37,744 nt of DNA from a virus: positions 1-37,744 of IMG/VR virus record IMGVR_UViG_3300021963_000315. The stretch is one strand, 5' to 3'. The notes below the pieces were generated by a model that did no database searches, had not been told where the DNA came from, and saw nothing but the letters and a program-made list of their open reading frames with translations. The stretch's first letter is position 1. Each line of letters begins with the position of its first letter. This document shows, one piece after another, positions 30,460-37,579 of the stretch. The position numbers and the translations under genes are program-made.

Positions 30460-30572
30460 TGAATCAGTACAGTTACTACTCTGTTGCCCTGGTAGTAAAG
30501 CTTGCCTTTGTTGCGTTTATCCTCTATAATGATCTATCGGCCTGGTGGCTGTTATTACTATTACTTCTATGA
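30456..30572 (+). CDS. Small membrane protein (38 aa)
   Basis: MMNQYSYYSVALVVKLAFVA then FILYNDLSAWWLLLLLLL: a membrane protein like one I recall in T4-like cyanophages. ATGA overlaps on both ends. Confidence 0.65.
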   Translation: MMNQYSYYSVALVVKLAFVAFILYNDLSAWWLLLLLLL

Positions 30573-30832
30573 AACAGAAACTACAACAATTGACCTGGAC
30601 TATTAAAGAGACCGGGGAAACCCAGAGTCATATAGCCGAGGAGGACTACATTGATATACTGGTTGGGCGGTTAATGGATACGTATTGGGATCCCGAAGGG
30701 GGTTGGGCTATTAAGTATAAGATTAAGAATGTCAGAGTTAATTCACCTAAGAAGCTAAAACCTCCTATTCACGATCCGATTCAAACGGCTATGGATCTTG
30801 CCTACTTTAATAAATTAAAAAATGAAACCTAA
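30569..30832 (+). CDS. Hypothetical protein (87 aa)
   Basis: ATG 30569 overlaps the previous stop. Sequence EDYIDILVGRLMDTYWDPEG in the middle; soluble, Lys-rich end. Not recognised. Confidence 0.75.
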   Translation: MKQKLQQLTWTIKETGETQSHIAEEDYIDILVGRLMDTYWDPEGGWAIKYKIKNVRVNSPKKLKPPIHDPIQTAMDLAYFNKLKNET

Positions 30833-31001
30833 GATTTTACCAGTGTTAGAGATGTGTATTGAGAATGGGTTGGCCTATGGTTATACCCGTGCATTTAAGC
30901 ATGATGATAACCCTTCAGAAGAGTTCATTACCAATACCATTAAAGAGTCTATTATGCATGAACTGTATGAATGGTTTGACATGGAGAATGTCGGTGAGTG
31001 A
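30822..31001 (+). CDS. Hypothetical protein (59 aa)
   Basis: Starts MKPKILPVLEMCIENGLAYG, with HELYEWFDMENV near the end. The pattern 'CIenGi..G..RA.KH.dnP' recurs in many phages. Overlaps both neighbours. Function unknown. Confidence 0.72.
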   Translation: MKPKILPVLEMCIENGLAYGYTRAFKHDDNPSEEFITNTIKESIMHELYEWFDMENVGE

Positions 31002-31296
31002 ATATACACCCGATAAATGGGTAATCATTGAGATTGACCATGAAGGTGTGAAGACTCAGAAGATCCTTTCTTCATGGTACGGCGGATGGGCGGGATCTGA
31101 TAGTTGGCGTTTATCCTCCGGTATCACCGAGATAGAAGAGTTAGAAGATTCGTTTATCTTTAAAAACGAATCAGGATCAGTTTATACCTGTTTTAAGGGT
31201 AGGTACGGTATGTCTTTCTATACCAGTAATATATTGGAAGGCTTTAAGAAACAGGCTCTTGTGATCATAGTGGAGAAGTATGAATTTAAAGATTAA
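30988..31296 (+). CDS. Hypothetical protein, paralogue of gene 22880 (102 aa)
   Basis: Shares the WxxxSDSWRLSSGIT...SGSVYTC...YG pattern with the protein at 22880. The start may instead be GTG at 30994. Function unknown. Confidence 0.75.
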   Translation: MSVSEYTPDKWVIIEIDHEGVKTQKILSSWYGGWAGSDSWRLSSGITEIEELEDSFIFKNESGSVYTCFKGRYGMSFYTSNILEGFKKQALVIIVEKYEFKD

Positions 31297-31495
31297 ACAA
31301 TTTGCCGAGTTATCTAAGTCCTATAAGACCATTCTTGTAGATGGTCAGATGCAGTCCGTTTTACTGATTGATCCGGAAAGGTTTGCCCACATGATCGTTC
31401 AGGAATGTGTCGATATTAATAGAGAAGAACTCTCGTTTGTTGCATTTAATGTATTACTAGATAGATACCATGAACATTTTGGAATTAAAGAATGA
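31280..31495 (+). CDS. Hypothetical protein (71 aa)
   Basis: MNLKIKQFAELSKSYKTILV, then ERFAHMIVQECVDI. The '+I+qf.el.....f..eeFA.mIv.EC' pattern occurs in many T4-like small proteins. Overlaps the upstream gene by 17 nt. Confidence 0.75.
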   Translation: MNLKIKQFAELSKSYKTILVDGQMQSVLLIDPERFAHMIVQECVDINREELSFVAFNVLLDRYHEHFGIKE

Positions 31496-31659
31496 AAAAG
31501 AAGATTAAGAAATTAGCCAAGAAAGCCGGCTTTGTCATATGGGATGACTCGTCCTGGGGTCCCGGAAAGGGCAACATCGATTGGTCTTCAAACTACGATA
31601 AAGAACTTAAAAAGTTTGCCAAACTGATAAGGAAAGAATATGCAAAAAAAGACCGTTGA
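31492..31659 (+). CDS. Small Lys-rich protein (55 aa)
   Basis: MKKKIKKLAKKAGFVIWDDS, then WGPGKGNIDWSSNYDKELKK. Strongly basic, ATGA overlap with the gene before. Not recognised; might bind nucleic acid. Confidence 0.68.
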   Translation: MKKKIKKLAKKAGFVIWDDSSWGPGKGNIDWSSNYDKELKKFAKLIRKEYAKKDR

Positions 31660-31951
31660 TGGAAGGGTAGCCGTACTCTATTCTCCCGGTTTTGGTGCCG
31701 GTTGGTACTCGTGGCACAATATAGAGGAACTTTTGTTTGATCCCAAAGTTGTGGATATGGTACTGGAGAAAACCTCTGCCGAAACCATAGAACTATACTG
31801 TCAAGAGGTTTACGGTACTAAGTCATATTATGGTGGTGCCGAAGACCTAGAGGTTAAGTGGTTACCAATTGGTACACATTTCCATATCCATGAGTACGAT
31901 GGATCTGAAACGATTGAAATTCGTGAAGAAATAGATTGGAAAGTAGCATGA
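31640..31951 (+). CDS. Conserved phage hypothetical protein (103 aa)
   Basis: VAVLYSPGFGAGWYSWHNIE and YGGAEDLEVKWLPIGTHFHI form a pattern that I recall in many phage and bacterial small proteins of unknown function. Coupled on both sides. Confidence 0.78.
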   Translation: MQKKTVDGRVAVLYSPGFGAGWYSWHNIEELLFDPKVVDMVLEKTSAETIELYCQEVYGTKSYYGGAEDLEVKWLPIGTHFHIHEYDGSETIEIREEIDWKVA

Positions 31952-32481
31952 GAGAAGAACTAGATAAACAACTGTGTGAAAAGTATCCTTTACTCTTTAA
32001 GGACCGTAATGCCGATATGAGAACCACTGCCATGTGCTGGGGGTTTGCCCATGGTGATGGCTGGTTTAATATTATTGATGTTCTCTGCTGGCACCTTCAC
32101 CGTAAATACGATGATTCAAAGTCTCGGTATGAATACCTGGTCTCCCGCCTGGGTAAATCCCGCTTTGGTGAAAGTAATAGACATATCGTAACTCAGGAAG
32201 ATATCGATGATGCAAAGACCAAAATGGATGAAGAAGCCGAGAAGGTCCCTACTGTAGTTCAGGTTAAGGAAAAGTTTGGAACTTTACGTTTCTATATCCA
32301 GGCTGGTACCGATGAGCATTACAATTACATCTCCTTTGCCGAATCCATGTCCGGTCGTACTTGTGAGCAATGCGGTAACCCTGGTAAACGTCTGGGCCGT
32401 GGGTGGATCTATACTGCCTGTGAAACTCATGCGCATGATGACGATTGGGCTCAATCCCTGATTACTGACGAAGAAGAATAA
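31948..32481 (+). CDS. Conserved phage protein with Cys/His zinc-like motif (177 aa)
   Basis: ATG 31948 overlaps the previous stop as ATGA. MCWGFAHGDGWFNIIDVLCW, VKEKFGTLRFYIQ and C-terminal CEQCGNPGKRLGRGWIYTAC-x-THAH suggest a zinc ribbon. This is a widespread phage family of unknown role. Confidence 0.8.
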   Translation: MREELDKQLCEKYPLLFKDRNADMRTTAMCWGFAHGDGWFNIIDVLCWHLHRKYDDSKSRYEYLVSRLGKSRFGESNRHIVTQEDIDDAKTKMDEEAEKVPTVVQVKEKFGTLRFYIQAGTDEHYNYISFAESMSGRTCEQCGNPGKRLGRGWIYTACETHAHDDDWAQSLITDEEE

Positions 32482-32545
32482 GGTTACGGTAACGTTTTTT
32501 AAGGTTACGGTAACAAGTTGATTTTCTCGCTCAATCGCCTATAAT
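32480..32545 (+). promoter_or_regulatory. Early promoter with tandem GGTTACGGTAAC elements
   Basis: AAGGTTACGGTAAC occurs at 32480-32493 and 32501-32514. TTGATT at 32518-32523 and TATAAT at 32540-32545 (16-nt spacer) follow. GTTAC-G-GTAAC is a dyad, suggesting a protein-binding operator. Confidence 0.8.
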
Positions 32546-32570
32546 AGGGTATGAGAAGGAGTTATATATT

Positions 32571-33056
32571 ATGATTAAAAGTACCGATAAACTAGTTACC
32601 AAGGGTGTCTACATGTCCCTCTCGGCCATCTATACCCATACTAAAACTGCCAAAGTCATTGCGCTGATAATCCAGCGTTCTCTACCGGAGTTTCGTAAGC
32701 AATTAAATCTACCCCGAGACGTAAAGTTTCGTATTGCACCTATTAAGGCTAAAAATACGAATGGTTACTACGAGGTAGAAAATAATATGGCTACCATTGA
32801 CTGTAGACTTGGGTGGGCGAAGGCCTTGGAAGTCATTGCCCATGAACTCGTGCATGCCGAACAATACCATACTGGTAAACTTAAGAGAAAGTACGTCCAG
32901 AGAAAAGGTTGGTTGCATTCATGGAACGGTACTCCTGGTAAAAAAGGTACTACCTATAAGGCTTACCGTGATCAACCGTGGGAGCAAGAGGCCTGGAATC
33001 GTCAAATGTATCTGGCCGAAACAGTTTGCCGTATTTTAGAGGAAAAATATCCATGA
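32571..33056 (+). CDS. SprT-like zinc metallopeptidase
   Basis: 161 residues. Zincin motif HELVHAEQYH at 91-100 (H91, E92, H95) with a downstream Glu in QPWEQEAW as a possible third ligand. The layout fits the SprT/SprT-like family, which in other systems acts on DNA-protein complexes. AAGGAG lies at 32556-32561. Physiological substrate unknown. Confidence 0.78.
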   Translation: MIKSTDKLVTKGVYMSLSAIYTHTKTAKVIALIIQRSLPEFRKQLNLPRDVKFRIAPIKAKNTNGYYEVENNMATIDCRLGWAKALEVIAHELVHAEQYHTGKLKRKYVQRKGWLHSWNGTPGKKGTTYKAYRDQPWEQEAWNRQMYLAETVCRILEEKYP

Positions 33057-33313
33057 ACCGTAATGAAGAGATCATGACCATACTCCAGGAGGAGTGCGCC
33101 GAGGTGATTCAAGCAGTTTCTAAGGTTCGTCGCTTTGGAATGTCAGAAAATCACGCTGCACTCGTCGTAGAGTTGTGTGATTTACAGGCAATGCTTGACC
33201 TGATGTATGAATATGAGGTGGTTCACTGCAGTTACGAGCAACGACTCGATAATATTTTCACGAAACGTGAAAAATTAAAGAAATTTTCCAAGATTTTCGA
33301 AAGTAACAGTTGA
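33053..33313 (+). CDS. MazG-like NTP pyrophosphohydrolase
   Basis: 86 residues from ATG 33053, which overlaps the upstream stop. EECAEVIQAVSKVRRFG and ELCDLQAMLDLM are the paired acidic helices of the all-alpha pyrophosphatase fold. Probably hydrolyses (d)NTPs; substrate not determined. The following promoter overlaps its last codons. Confidence 0.82.
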   Translation: MNRNEEIMTILQEECAEVIQAVSKVRRFGMSENHAALVVELCDLQAMLDLMYEYEVVHCSYEQRLDNIFTKREKLKKFSKIFESNS

Positions 33314-33338
33314 TTTTATCGCAAAACCGCGTTATAAT
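33310..33338 (+). promoter_or_regulatory. Sigma70-type early promoter
   Basis: TTGATT (33310-33315), 17 nt, TATAAT (33333-33338), preceded by AGTAACAG as in other early promoters. Confidence 0.85.
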
Positions 33339-33368
33339 TAGTACATCTTAACTTAAAAGGACTATATC

Positions 33369-34343
33369 ATGGCTCATGAACTTGAAATTCAGAAAAACGG
33401 CGAAGCTAATATGGCATTCGTCGGAGAAACCCCCTGGCATGGCTTAGGAAAACGCGTTCCTAACGATGTTTCACCTGAGCAGATGCTCAAAGCGGCAAAT
33501 CTTGACTGGTCTGTCAGTAAGAAACAGTTATTTTTCAATTCCGATGGGGGTCCAGTACCAACGACCGCCCAGGCTTTGGTACGTTCTACCGATAGTAAGG
33601 TCTTGACTATTGTTTCTGATAATTGGAACCCAGTTCAGAACCTGGAAGCGTTCGAATTCTTCAATGATTTCGTTCACGCAGGTGATATGGAGATGCATAC
33701 CGCTGGATCCCTTAAAGGTGGTAAGATGGTCTGGGCTATGGCTCAGATTAAGGATTCGTTTACCCTATTTGGTGGAGATAAAGTTGAAGGTTACCTACTA
33801 TTTTCTAATCCTCACGAGTTTGGTCGCTCTATTGATGTTCGTTTCACGCCTGTACGAGTTGTATGTAACAATACCTTGACTATGGCGTTGGATAGTAAGG
33901 CCAAGCATGCCGTTAAGATTAACCATCGTTCTAAGTTTAATGGTGACCAGGTTAAAGAAGTACTTGGTATCGCTGGAGACCAGTTGGCTCGATATAAAGA
34001 GCAGGCCCAGTTCCTGGGTCAGAAGAAGTATAATAAGGAAACGATCGTTGAGTACTTTAATCGTGTATTCCCATCTATGTCTAAGGATGAGATGAAACGT
34101 AGCAATACTGCATTCCCTATCAGCCGTCAGGCAGAAGAGGCAATGGCGATTGTTCATACCCAGCCCGGGGCTAACTTTGCAGAGGGTAGTTGGTGGCAGG
34201 CATTCAATGCCGTTACCTATATGACTGATCACAAGATGGGTCGTTCACGCGATAGTCGTTTGACTTCTGCCTGGTACGGTCTGAATCGTGTAAAGAAAGA
34301 ACGTGCCCTTGACCTGGCCGTTGAGTACGCAGAAACTGCTTGA
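33369..34343 (+). CDS. DUF932 phage/plasmid-like protein
   Basis: 324 residues. TPWHGLGKRVP near residue 21, then ALVRSTDSKVLTIVSDNWNPVQN, FTPVRVVCNNTLTMAL and the C-terminal WQAFNAVTYMTDH are the marks of the DUF932/TIGR03299 family. Widespread in phages and plasmids; molecular role not established. It has its own early promoter. Confidence 0.9.
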   Translation: MAHELEIQKNGEANMAFVGETPWHGLGKRVPNDVSPEQMLKAANLDWSVSKKQLFFNSDGGPVPTTAQALVRSTDSKVLTIVSDNWNPVQNLEAFEFFNDFVHAGDMEMHTAGSLKGGKMVWAMAQIKDSFTLFGGDKVEGYLLFSNPHEFGRSIDVRFTPVRVVCNNTLTMALDSKAKHAVKINHRSKFNGDQVKEVLGIAGDQLARYKEQAQFLGQKKYNKETIVEYFNRVFPSMSKDEMKRSNTAFPISRQAEEAMAIVHTQPGANFAEGSWWQAFNAVTYMTDHKMGRSRDSRLTSAWYGLNRVKKERALDLAVEYAETA

Positions 34344-34362
34344 TTAAATTTAAAGGAATCTT

Positions 34363-35328
34363 ATGAAGAAAATTGCAGCCATTTTAACCCTTACAGTCAG
34401 TAGCTCTGTATTTGCGTGGGAGCCTCAGAAATCTATTAAGGCATATAGCCCATTCACTGTCGGTAGTGCAAATGATATTGCGTTAAGAATTACCTCATCT
34501 GCAGTAGAGAAAAATACTAAGGTAACTTTTATAGTTGATACAAAACCTGGTGCTGGTGGTTATTTGGCAAATGATTATATTAATAAACAGAAACCAGATG
34601 GGTATGAAATGGGAGCTCTTTCCATCCCGTCACTCGGTGCTACGGATAAAATTATGATGCCAAATAAATCTTTTTCGGCAACAGATTTTACATACGCGTT
34701 GAACATTGCATCTATTCCTATGACAATTGTTGCTCTTCCAAATGATCCTGTTAGTAATATTAAAGATTTTGCTAGGGTTATGAAGACAGAGAAAGTTACA
34801 ATTGGGGATCCAGGTGCCGCCGCAAGACTTGTATACGAGTTAAGTGCCGAGTATATCGGATTTACAGAGGGACCAAACAATGTCGTTCGAGTTGAATATA
34901 AAGGCCCGGCAGACACTTTGAGAGATGTGATGGGAGGGCAGATTAGATTCGGTATTATGCCACTTGCAGTTTCTAAGACAGCCCATGATGCAGGTAAGGT
35001 TAAGATCATTGCTGTTACATCTAAAAACCCATTGAACGCTCTCCCAGGAGTCCAGACAGCTTCATCTGCTTATCCGGATTTTATTTTTAACCTAGAGGTT
35101 GTAATAGCACTGCCACCAAATACTCCAAAAAATATTTTGGATTGGTATACTACCCAATTTAATAAAGTATTGAGTCAAAAGGAAGTTGTAGAAACTCTTG
35201 AAAAGAACATGATGTTTGTCAATAAAGATCTGCTTACAAGTGAATACTTAACTGAATATATTAGGAGTTATGAAAAAAGATATTCTCGTATTGTAGAAAA
35301 AGTTATTAATAGCTCAAATAACAAGTAA
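34363..35328 (+). CDS. Bug/TctC-family periplasmic solute-binding protein (auxiliary gene)
   Basis: 321 residues, the usual family length. A Sec signal peptide (MKKIAAILTLTVSSSVFA, cleavage after A18) precedes the mature protein. PGAGGYLANDYINKQKPDGY, TIGDPGAAARL and VEYKGPADTLRDVMGGQIRF are typical of tripartite tricarboxylate transporter binding proteins, which capture small carboxylates in the periplasm and hand them to TctAB. No transporter membrane subunits are seen here. AAAGGA ribosome site. Probably acquired from a host, to boost organic-acid uptake during infection. Confidence 0.85.
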   Translation: MKKIAAILTLTVSSSVFAWEPQKSIKAYSPFTVGSANDIALRITSSAVEKNTKVTFIVDTKPGAGGYLANDYINKQKPDGYEMGALSIPSLGATDKIMMPNKSFSATDFTYALNIASIPMTIVALPNDPVSNIKDFARVMKTEKVTIGDPGAAARLVYELSAEYIGFTEGPNNVVRVEYKGPADTLRDVMGGQIRFGIMPLAVSKTAHDAGKVKIIAVTSKNPLNALPGVQTASSAYPDFIFNLEVVIALPPNTPKNILDWYTTQFNKVLSQKEVVETLEKNMMFVNKDLLTSEYLTEYIRSYEKRYSRIVEKVINSSNNK

Positions 35329-35332
35329 CTAT

Positions 35333-36226
35333 ATGCAGCAGGTATACAATACGGGAGAATATAAGATACTTGTCGATAGGGGTATGCAGCATGAGCTTAG
35401 TCCTAATGATTATAAGTTAATTATTGACTATACTGTTGAAAAGGATCTTAAGCCCTTTAAAGAAGAAGTTTTAAATCACCTGTATGAATACCATAAACTG
35501 AACGACATGCCGTTGCTTTTCAGTGGAGGTATGGATAGCACCTTTCTACTTAGATCGTTGGTAGAGCTTGGTATTAAACCCAAAATTATTACAATGTCAT
35601 TTTCGAAGAATAATGACGACTATGATTGCGTAAGAGCTAAGAACTTATGTCAGCAGTACGGGGTGTCCCAGCCAGAATTTATTTACTATAAAAGAGACGC
35701 TGTATTTAAACATGTTAATGAGCTTATTTATGATAGAGGAATAGCTTATCCGATGATTCATGGGTTCTACATGAGCTATATGTTAAAGTTATTTCCACAG
35801 ACACAATTTTTATGTGGTTTTGGGAGTGAGTTTAAACTAGTAGATGATAATATTATCATGCCAAGTCGTCCGCTACTTGTTAAATTAGACAACCCTGGTG
35901 TATTATTTGATTTTACTTCATCAAGAACCTTTCTTTCATATCTTAACCACGAACAGTTTTATACTAACTATAAAAAAATATTAAAATTACCGCTTATTGA
36001 AAGACCCGATGCTTATTATGTTAGAAATTTAATATATCAAAATTGTTACCCGGATATAGATATTGAAGAAAAGAAACTCCCAGAAGATAGATATATTTCT
36101 GAAGATTTTTATCATCAAATAAATCCTCTTATACAGCAAAAATTTCTACTGATAAACACCCCCAGCTTCCTCTTTAATATAGAGGATTATTTAAAACGCA
36201 ACCCTAAGGAAAATAATGATTGTTAA
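35333..36226 (+). CDS. PP-loop ATPase, asparagine-synthetase-like
   Basis: 297 residues. PP-loop SGGMDSTFLLRSLVELG with SGGMDS at 64-69; the rest resembles the synthetase half of AsnB without its glutaminase domain. Such enzymes adenylate a carboxylate and pass ammonia to it. The stand-alone class II amidotransferase at 11388 could in principle serve it, but the genes are 23 kb apart. The frame ends 11 nt inside groES. Substrate unknown. Confidence 0.7.
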   Translation: MQQVYNTGEYKILVDRGMQHELSPNDYKLIIDYTVEKDLKPFKEEVLNHLYEYHKLNDMPLLFSGGMDSTFLLRSLVELGIKPKIITMSFSKNNDDYDCVRAKNLCQQYGVSQPEFIYYKRDAVFKHVNELIYDRGIAYPMIHGFYMSYMLKLFPQTQFLCGFGSEFKLVDDNIIMPSRPLLVKLDNPGVLFDFTSSRTFLSYLNHEQFYTNYKKILKLPLIERPDAYYVRNLIYQNCYPDIDIEEKKLPEDRYISEDFYHQINPLIQQKFLLINTPSFLFNIEDYLKRNPKENNDC

Positions 36227-36479
36227 ACCTCTTAAAGACAAAGTACTGATTGCTGAAGGCAAGAAGGATACCACAACAGAGAGTGGTATTATTTTAGATG
36301 GCCGCGGCCTGGGTAACACAACACCTGGGATCGTCTTAGCTGTAGGTCCTGATGTTAAAGAGGTTAAAGAAGGTGACACCGTCTACCTTGACTGGAGTAA
36401 ATCATCTCCTGTTAACGTAGACGGTGCACAACGGGTTATGATTTCTGAGAAAGAAATTATTGCAGTAATTGAAGAATAA
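36216..36479 (+). CDS. groES: GroES-type co-chaperonin
   Basis: 87 residues. KPLKDKVLIAEGKKDTTTES, a mobile loop ending GIILDGRGLGNTTPGIVLAVG (GIIL interacting motif) and EGDTVYLDWSKSSP match Cpn10. It probably replaces host GroES to fold the capsid protein, as gp31 does in T4. Slightly shorter than E. coli GroES. Confidence 0.9.
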   Translation: MIVKPLKDKVLIAEGKKDTTTESGIILDGRGLGNTTPGIVLAVGPDVKEVKEGDTVYLDWSKSSPVNVDGAQRVMISEKEIIAVIEE

Positions 36480-36543
36480 GGGTAAGGAAGCCTATATATT
36501 ACACGGTGGTAAATAATAACCATACGTAATAGTCAGGTACTAG

Positions 36544-36572
36544 TTGCCAGTAACTCAAAAGTAGGATATAAT
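36544..36572 (+). promoter_or_regulatory. Sigma70-type promoter before leader region
   Basis: TTGCCA (36544-36549), 17 nt, TATAAT (36567-36572), with TACGTAATAGTCAGGTACT upstream as at 28770. Start point would be the ATG at 36579. Confidence 0.8.
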
Positions 36573-36578
36573 CATTTT

Positions 36579-36704
36579 ATGTTAACGAACAAAGTCAATT
36601 CAATGCATCAGTTTAGAGTAGCCAAGCCGCTACCCGGCTATTGCTTTGGCTCAAGCTCTGATCGCAATACATGGGGAGAGATTAGCCATCCGAGGGACGT
36701 GTAA
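36579..36704 (+). CDS. Possible leaderless 41-aa peptide in a structured leader
   Basis: MLTNKVNSMHQFRVAKPLPG, then YCFGSSSDRNTWGEISHPRD. The ATG coincides with the predicted start of transcription. Its last codons overlap the first arm of alternative hairpins, so its translation could decide which hairpin forms. It may instead be untranslated RNA. Confidence 0.4.
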   Translation: MLTNKVNSMHQFRVAKPLPGYCFGSSSDRNTWGEISHPRDV

Positions 36705-36758
36705 CCAGTACTTACTGTACCAATTACCAGAACCCTCGGAAAGCGAAAGTCCCGAGGG
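36690..36758 (+). promoter_or_regulatory. Possible attenuator: three mutually exclusive hairpin arms
   Basis: CCGAGGG (36690-36696), CCCTCGG (36733-36739), CCGAGGG (36752-36758). The middle arm can pair with either flank; only the second pairing makes the terminator. Confidence 0.5.
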
Positions 36759-36764
36759 TTTTTT
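36732..36764 (+). terminator. Rho-independent terminator before the tRNA cluster
   Basis: CCCTCGG, loop with AAAGCGAAAGT, CCGAGGG and six T residues. Confidence 0.9.
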
Positions 36765-36811
36765 AATGTGTAAAGTTCATCGTAACATGTGCACATAACG
36801 TTTAGGTAGTA

Positions 36812-36817
36812 TATAAT
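36812..36817 (+). promoter_or_regulatory. Probable tRNA-cluster promoter -10 box
   Basis: TATAAT 40 nt before the first tRNA, in GTATATAATAAACG. No clear -35. Confidence 0.55.
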
Positions 36818-36856
36818 AAACGTTGTTCTTTAATAATTTGCATACCATAAAAAATG

Positions 36857-36930
36857 GTCCGGTTAGCTCAATAGTAGAGCAATGGCTTGATAAGCCAGAG
36901 ACAGAGGAGCGTTACCTCTACTGGATACCA
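36857..36930 (+). tRNA. tRNA-Ile (GAT), atypical loops
   Basis: Cloverleaf with acceptor GTCCGGT/ACTGGAT, anticodon loop TTGATAA (GAT) and encoded CCA. The T loop reads AGCGTTA instead of the usual TTCRANY form, and the D loop (AATAGTA) lacks GG, so the normal D/T loop contact is missing. 74 nt. Confidence 0.8.
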
Positions 36931-36936
36931 TAATAT

Positions 36937-37011
36937 GCTCCTGTCGTCTACTGGCTAGGACGCTGCCCTTTCAAGGCGGAAAAGAGGGATCGAAACCCTT
37001 CAGGAGCACCA
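36937..37011 (+). tRNA. tRNA-Glu (TTC)
   Basis: Acceptor GCTCCTG/CAGGAGC, anticodon loop CTTTCAA (TTC), T loop ATCGAAA, encoded CCA. Confidence 0.92.
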
Positions 37012-37052
37012 TATTAAAGAGCATTAAGCTAGTGTTTTTTAATATGGTTAAT

Positions 37053-37128
37053 GTACGTGTGACCCGAATGGCTAGGGAGCAGATTGCAAATCTGTTACAT
37101 GCAGGTTCAACTCCTGTCACGTACTCCA
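37053..37128 (+). tRNA. tRNA-Cys (GCA)
   Basis: Acceptor GTACGTG/CACGTAC, anticodon loop TTGCAAA (GCA), T loop TTCAACT, encoded CCA. Confidence 0.9.
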
Positions 37129-37134
37129 AGATCC

Positions 37135-37330
37135 CGTTCCTACTTTTCGTTAAAGTAGCGTTTGACTAGCGATAGAGGTCCGGTGGCAGAAAACCGTTAG
37201 TGCAGGGATGGGGACTACCCCTGCTGACTCTGATAGGCAGACTCCTTACTGCACACAGACATCGAGAATAAAAAGGACGGACAGAGTAACCGCTCAATTA
37301 GGGGCTTGTTGGGAGACAAGTAGCCTATCC
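37135..37330 (+). ncRNA. Structured RNA of unknown type within the tRNA cluster
   Basis: About 200 nt with many hairpins: CTACTTTTCGTTAAAGTAG, CGGT...ACCG, GTGCAG...CTGCAC enclosing GCAGGG...CCCTGC, and GGCTTGT...ACAAG-TAGCC. No tRNA fits. T4 encodes two stable RNAs (C and D) among its tRNAs, a possible parallel. Confidence 0.5.
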
Positions 37331-37336
37331 TTATTT

Positions 37337-37412
37337 GGTCTTAAAGTGTTCATGGACGCACGACGGCTTGTCACGCCGTAAGAGTGGGGATCGTTACCCC
37401 CTAAGACCGCCA
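37337..37412 (+). tRNA. tRNA-Asp (GTC)
   Basis: Acceptor GGTCTTA/TAAGACC, anticodon loop TTGTCAC (GTC), T loop ATCGTTA, encoded CCA. Asp and Asn tRNAs with G34 are normal queuosine targets. Confidence 0.88.
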
Positions 37413-37419
37413 AATTTTA

Positions 37420-37494
37420 GCCCTTGTATCCTTAGTGGTAGAGGTCCTGTCTTGTAAGCAGGGTGTGGAGGTTCGATTCCTTCCTGGGGCACCA
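37420..37494 (+). tRNA. tRNA-Thr (TGT)
   Basis: Acceptor GCCCTTG/CTGGGGC with one mismatch, anticodon loop CTTGTAA (TGT), T loop TTCGATT, encoded CCA. Confidence 0.9.
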
Positions 37495-37498
37495 TATT

Positions 37499-37573
37499 GG
37501 GGGATTAGTGATAATGGGAGCACATGTGCTTTGCAAGCATGAAGTGGGAGTTCGATCCTCCCATCCTCCACCA
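37499..37573 (+). tRNA. tRNA-Ala (TGC)
   Basis: Acceptor GGGGGAT/ATCCTCC, anticodon loop TTTGCAA (TGC), T loop TTCGATC, encoded CCA. Confidence 0.92.
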
Positions 37574-37579
37574 ATTTTT

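Noticed and set aside
37135-37330. RNase P RNA or tmRNA
   Set aside because: A short AGAGGTCCGG resemblance to an RNase P conserved region is not supported by the other conserved blocks.
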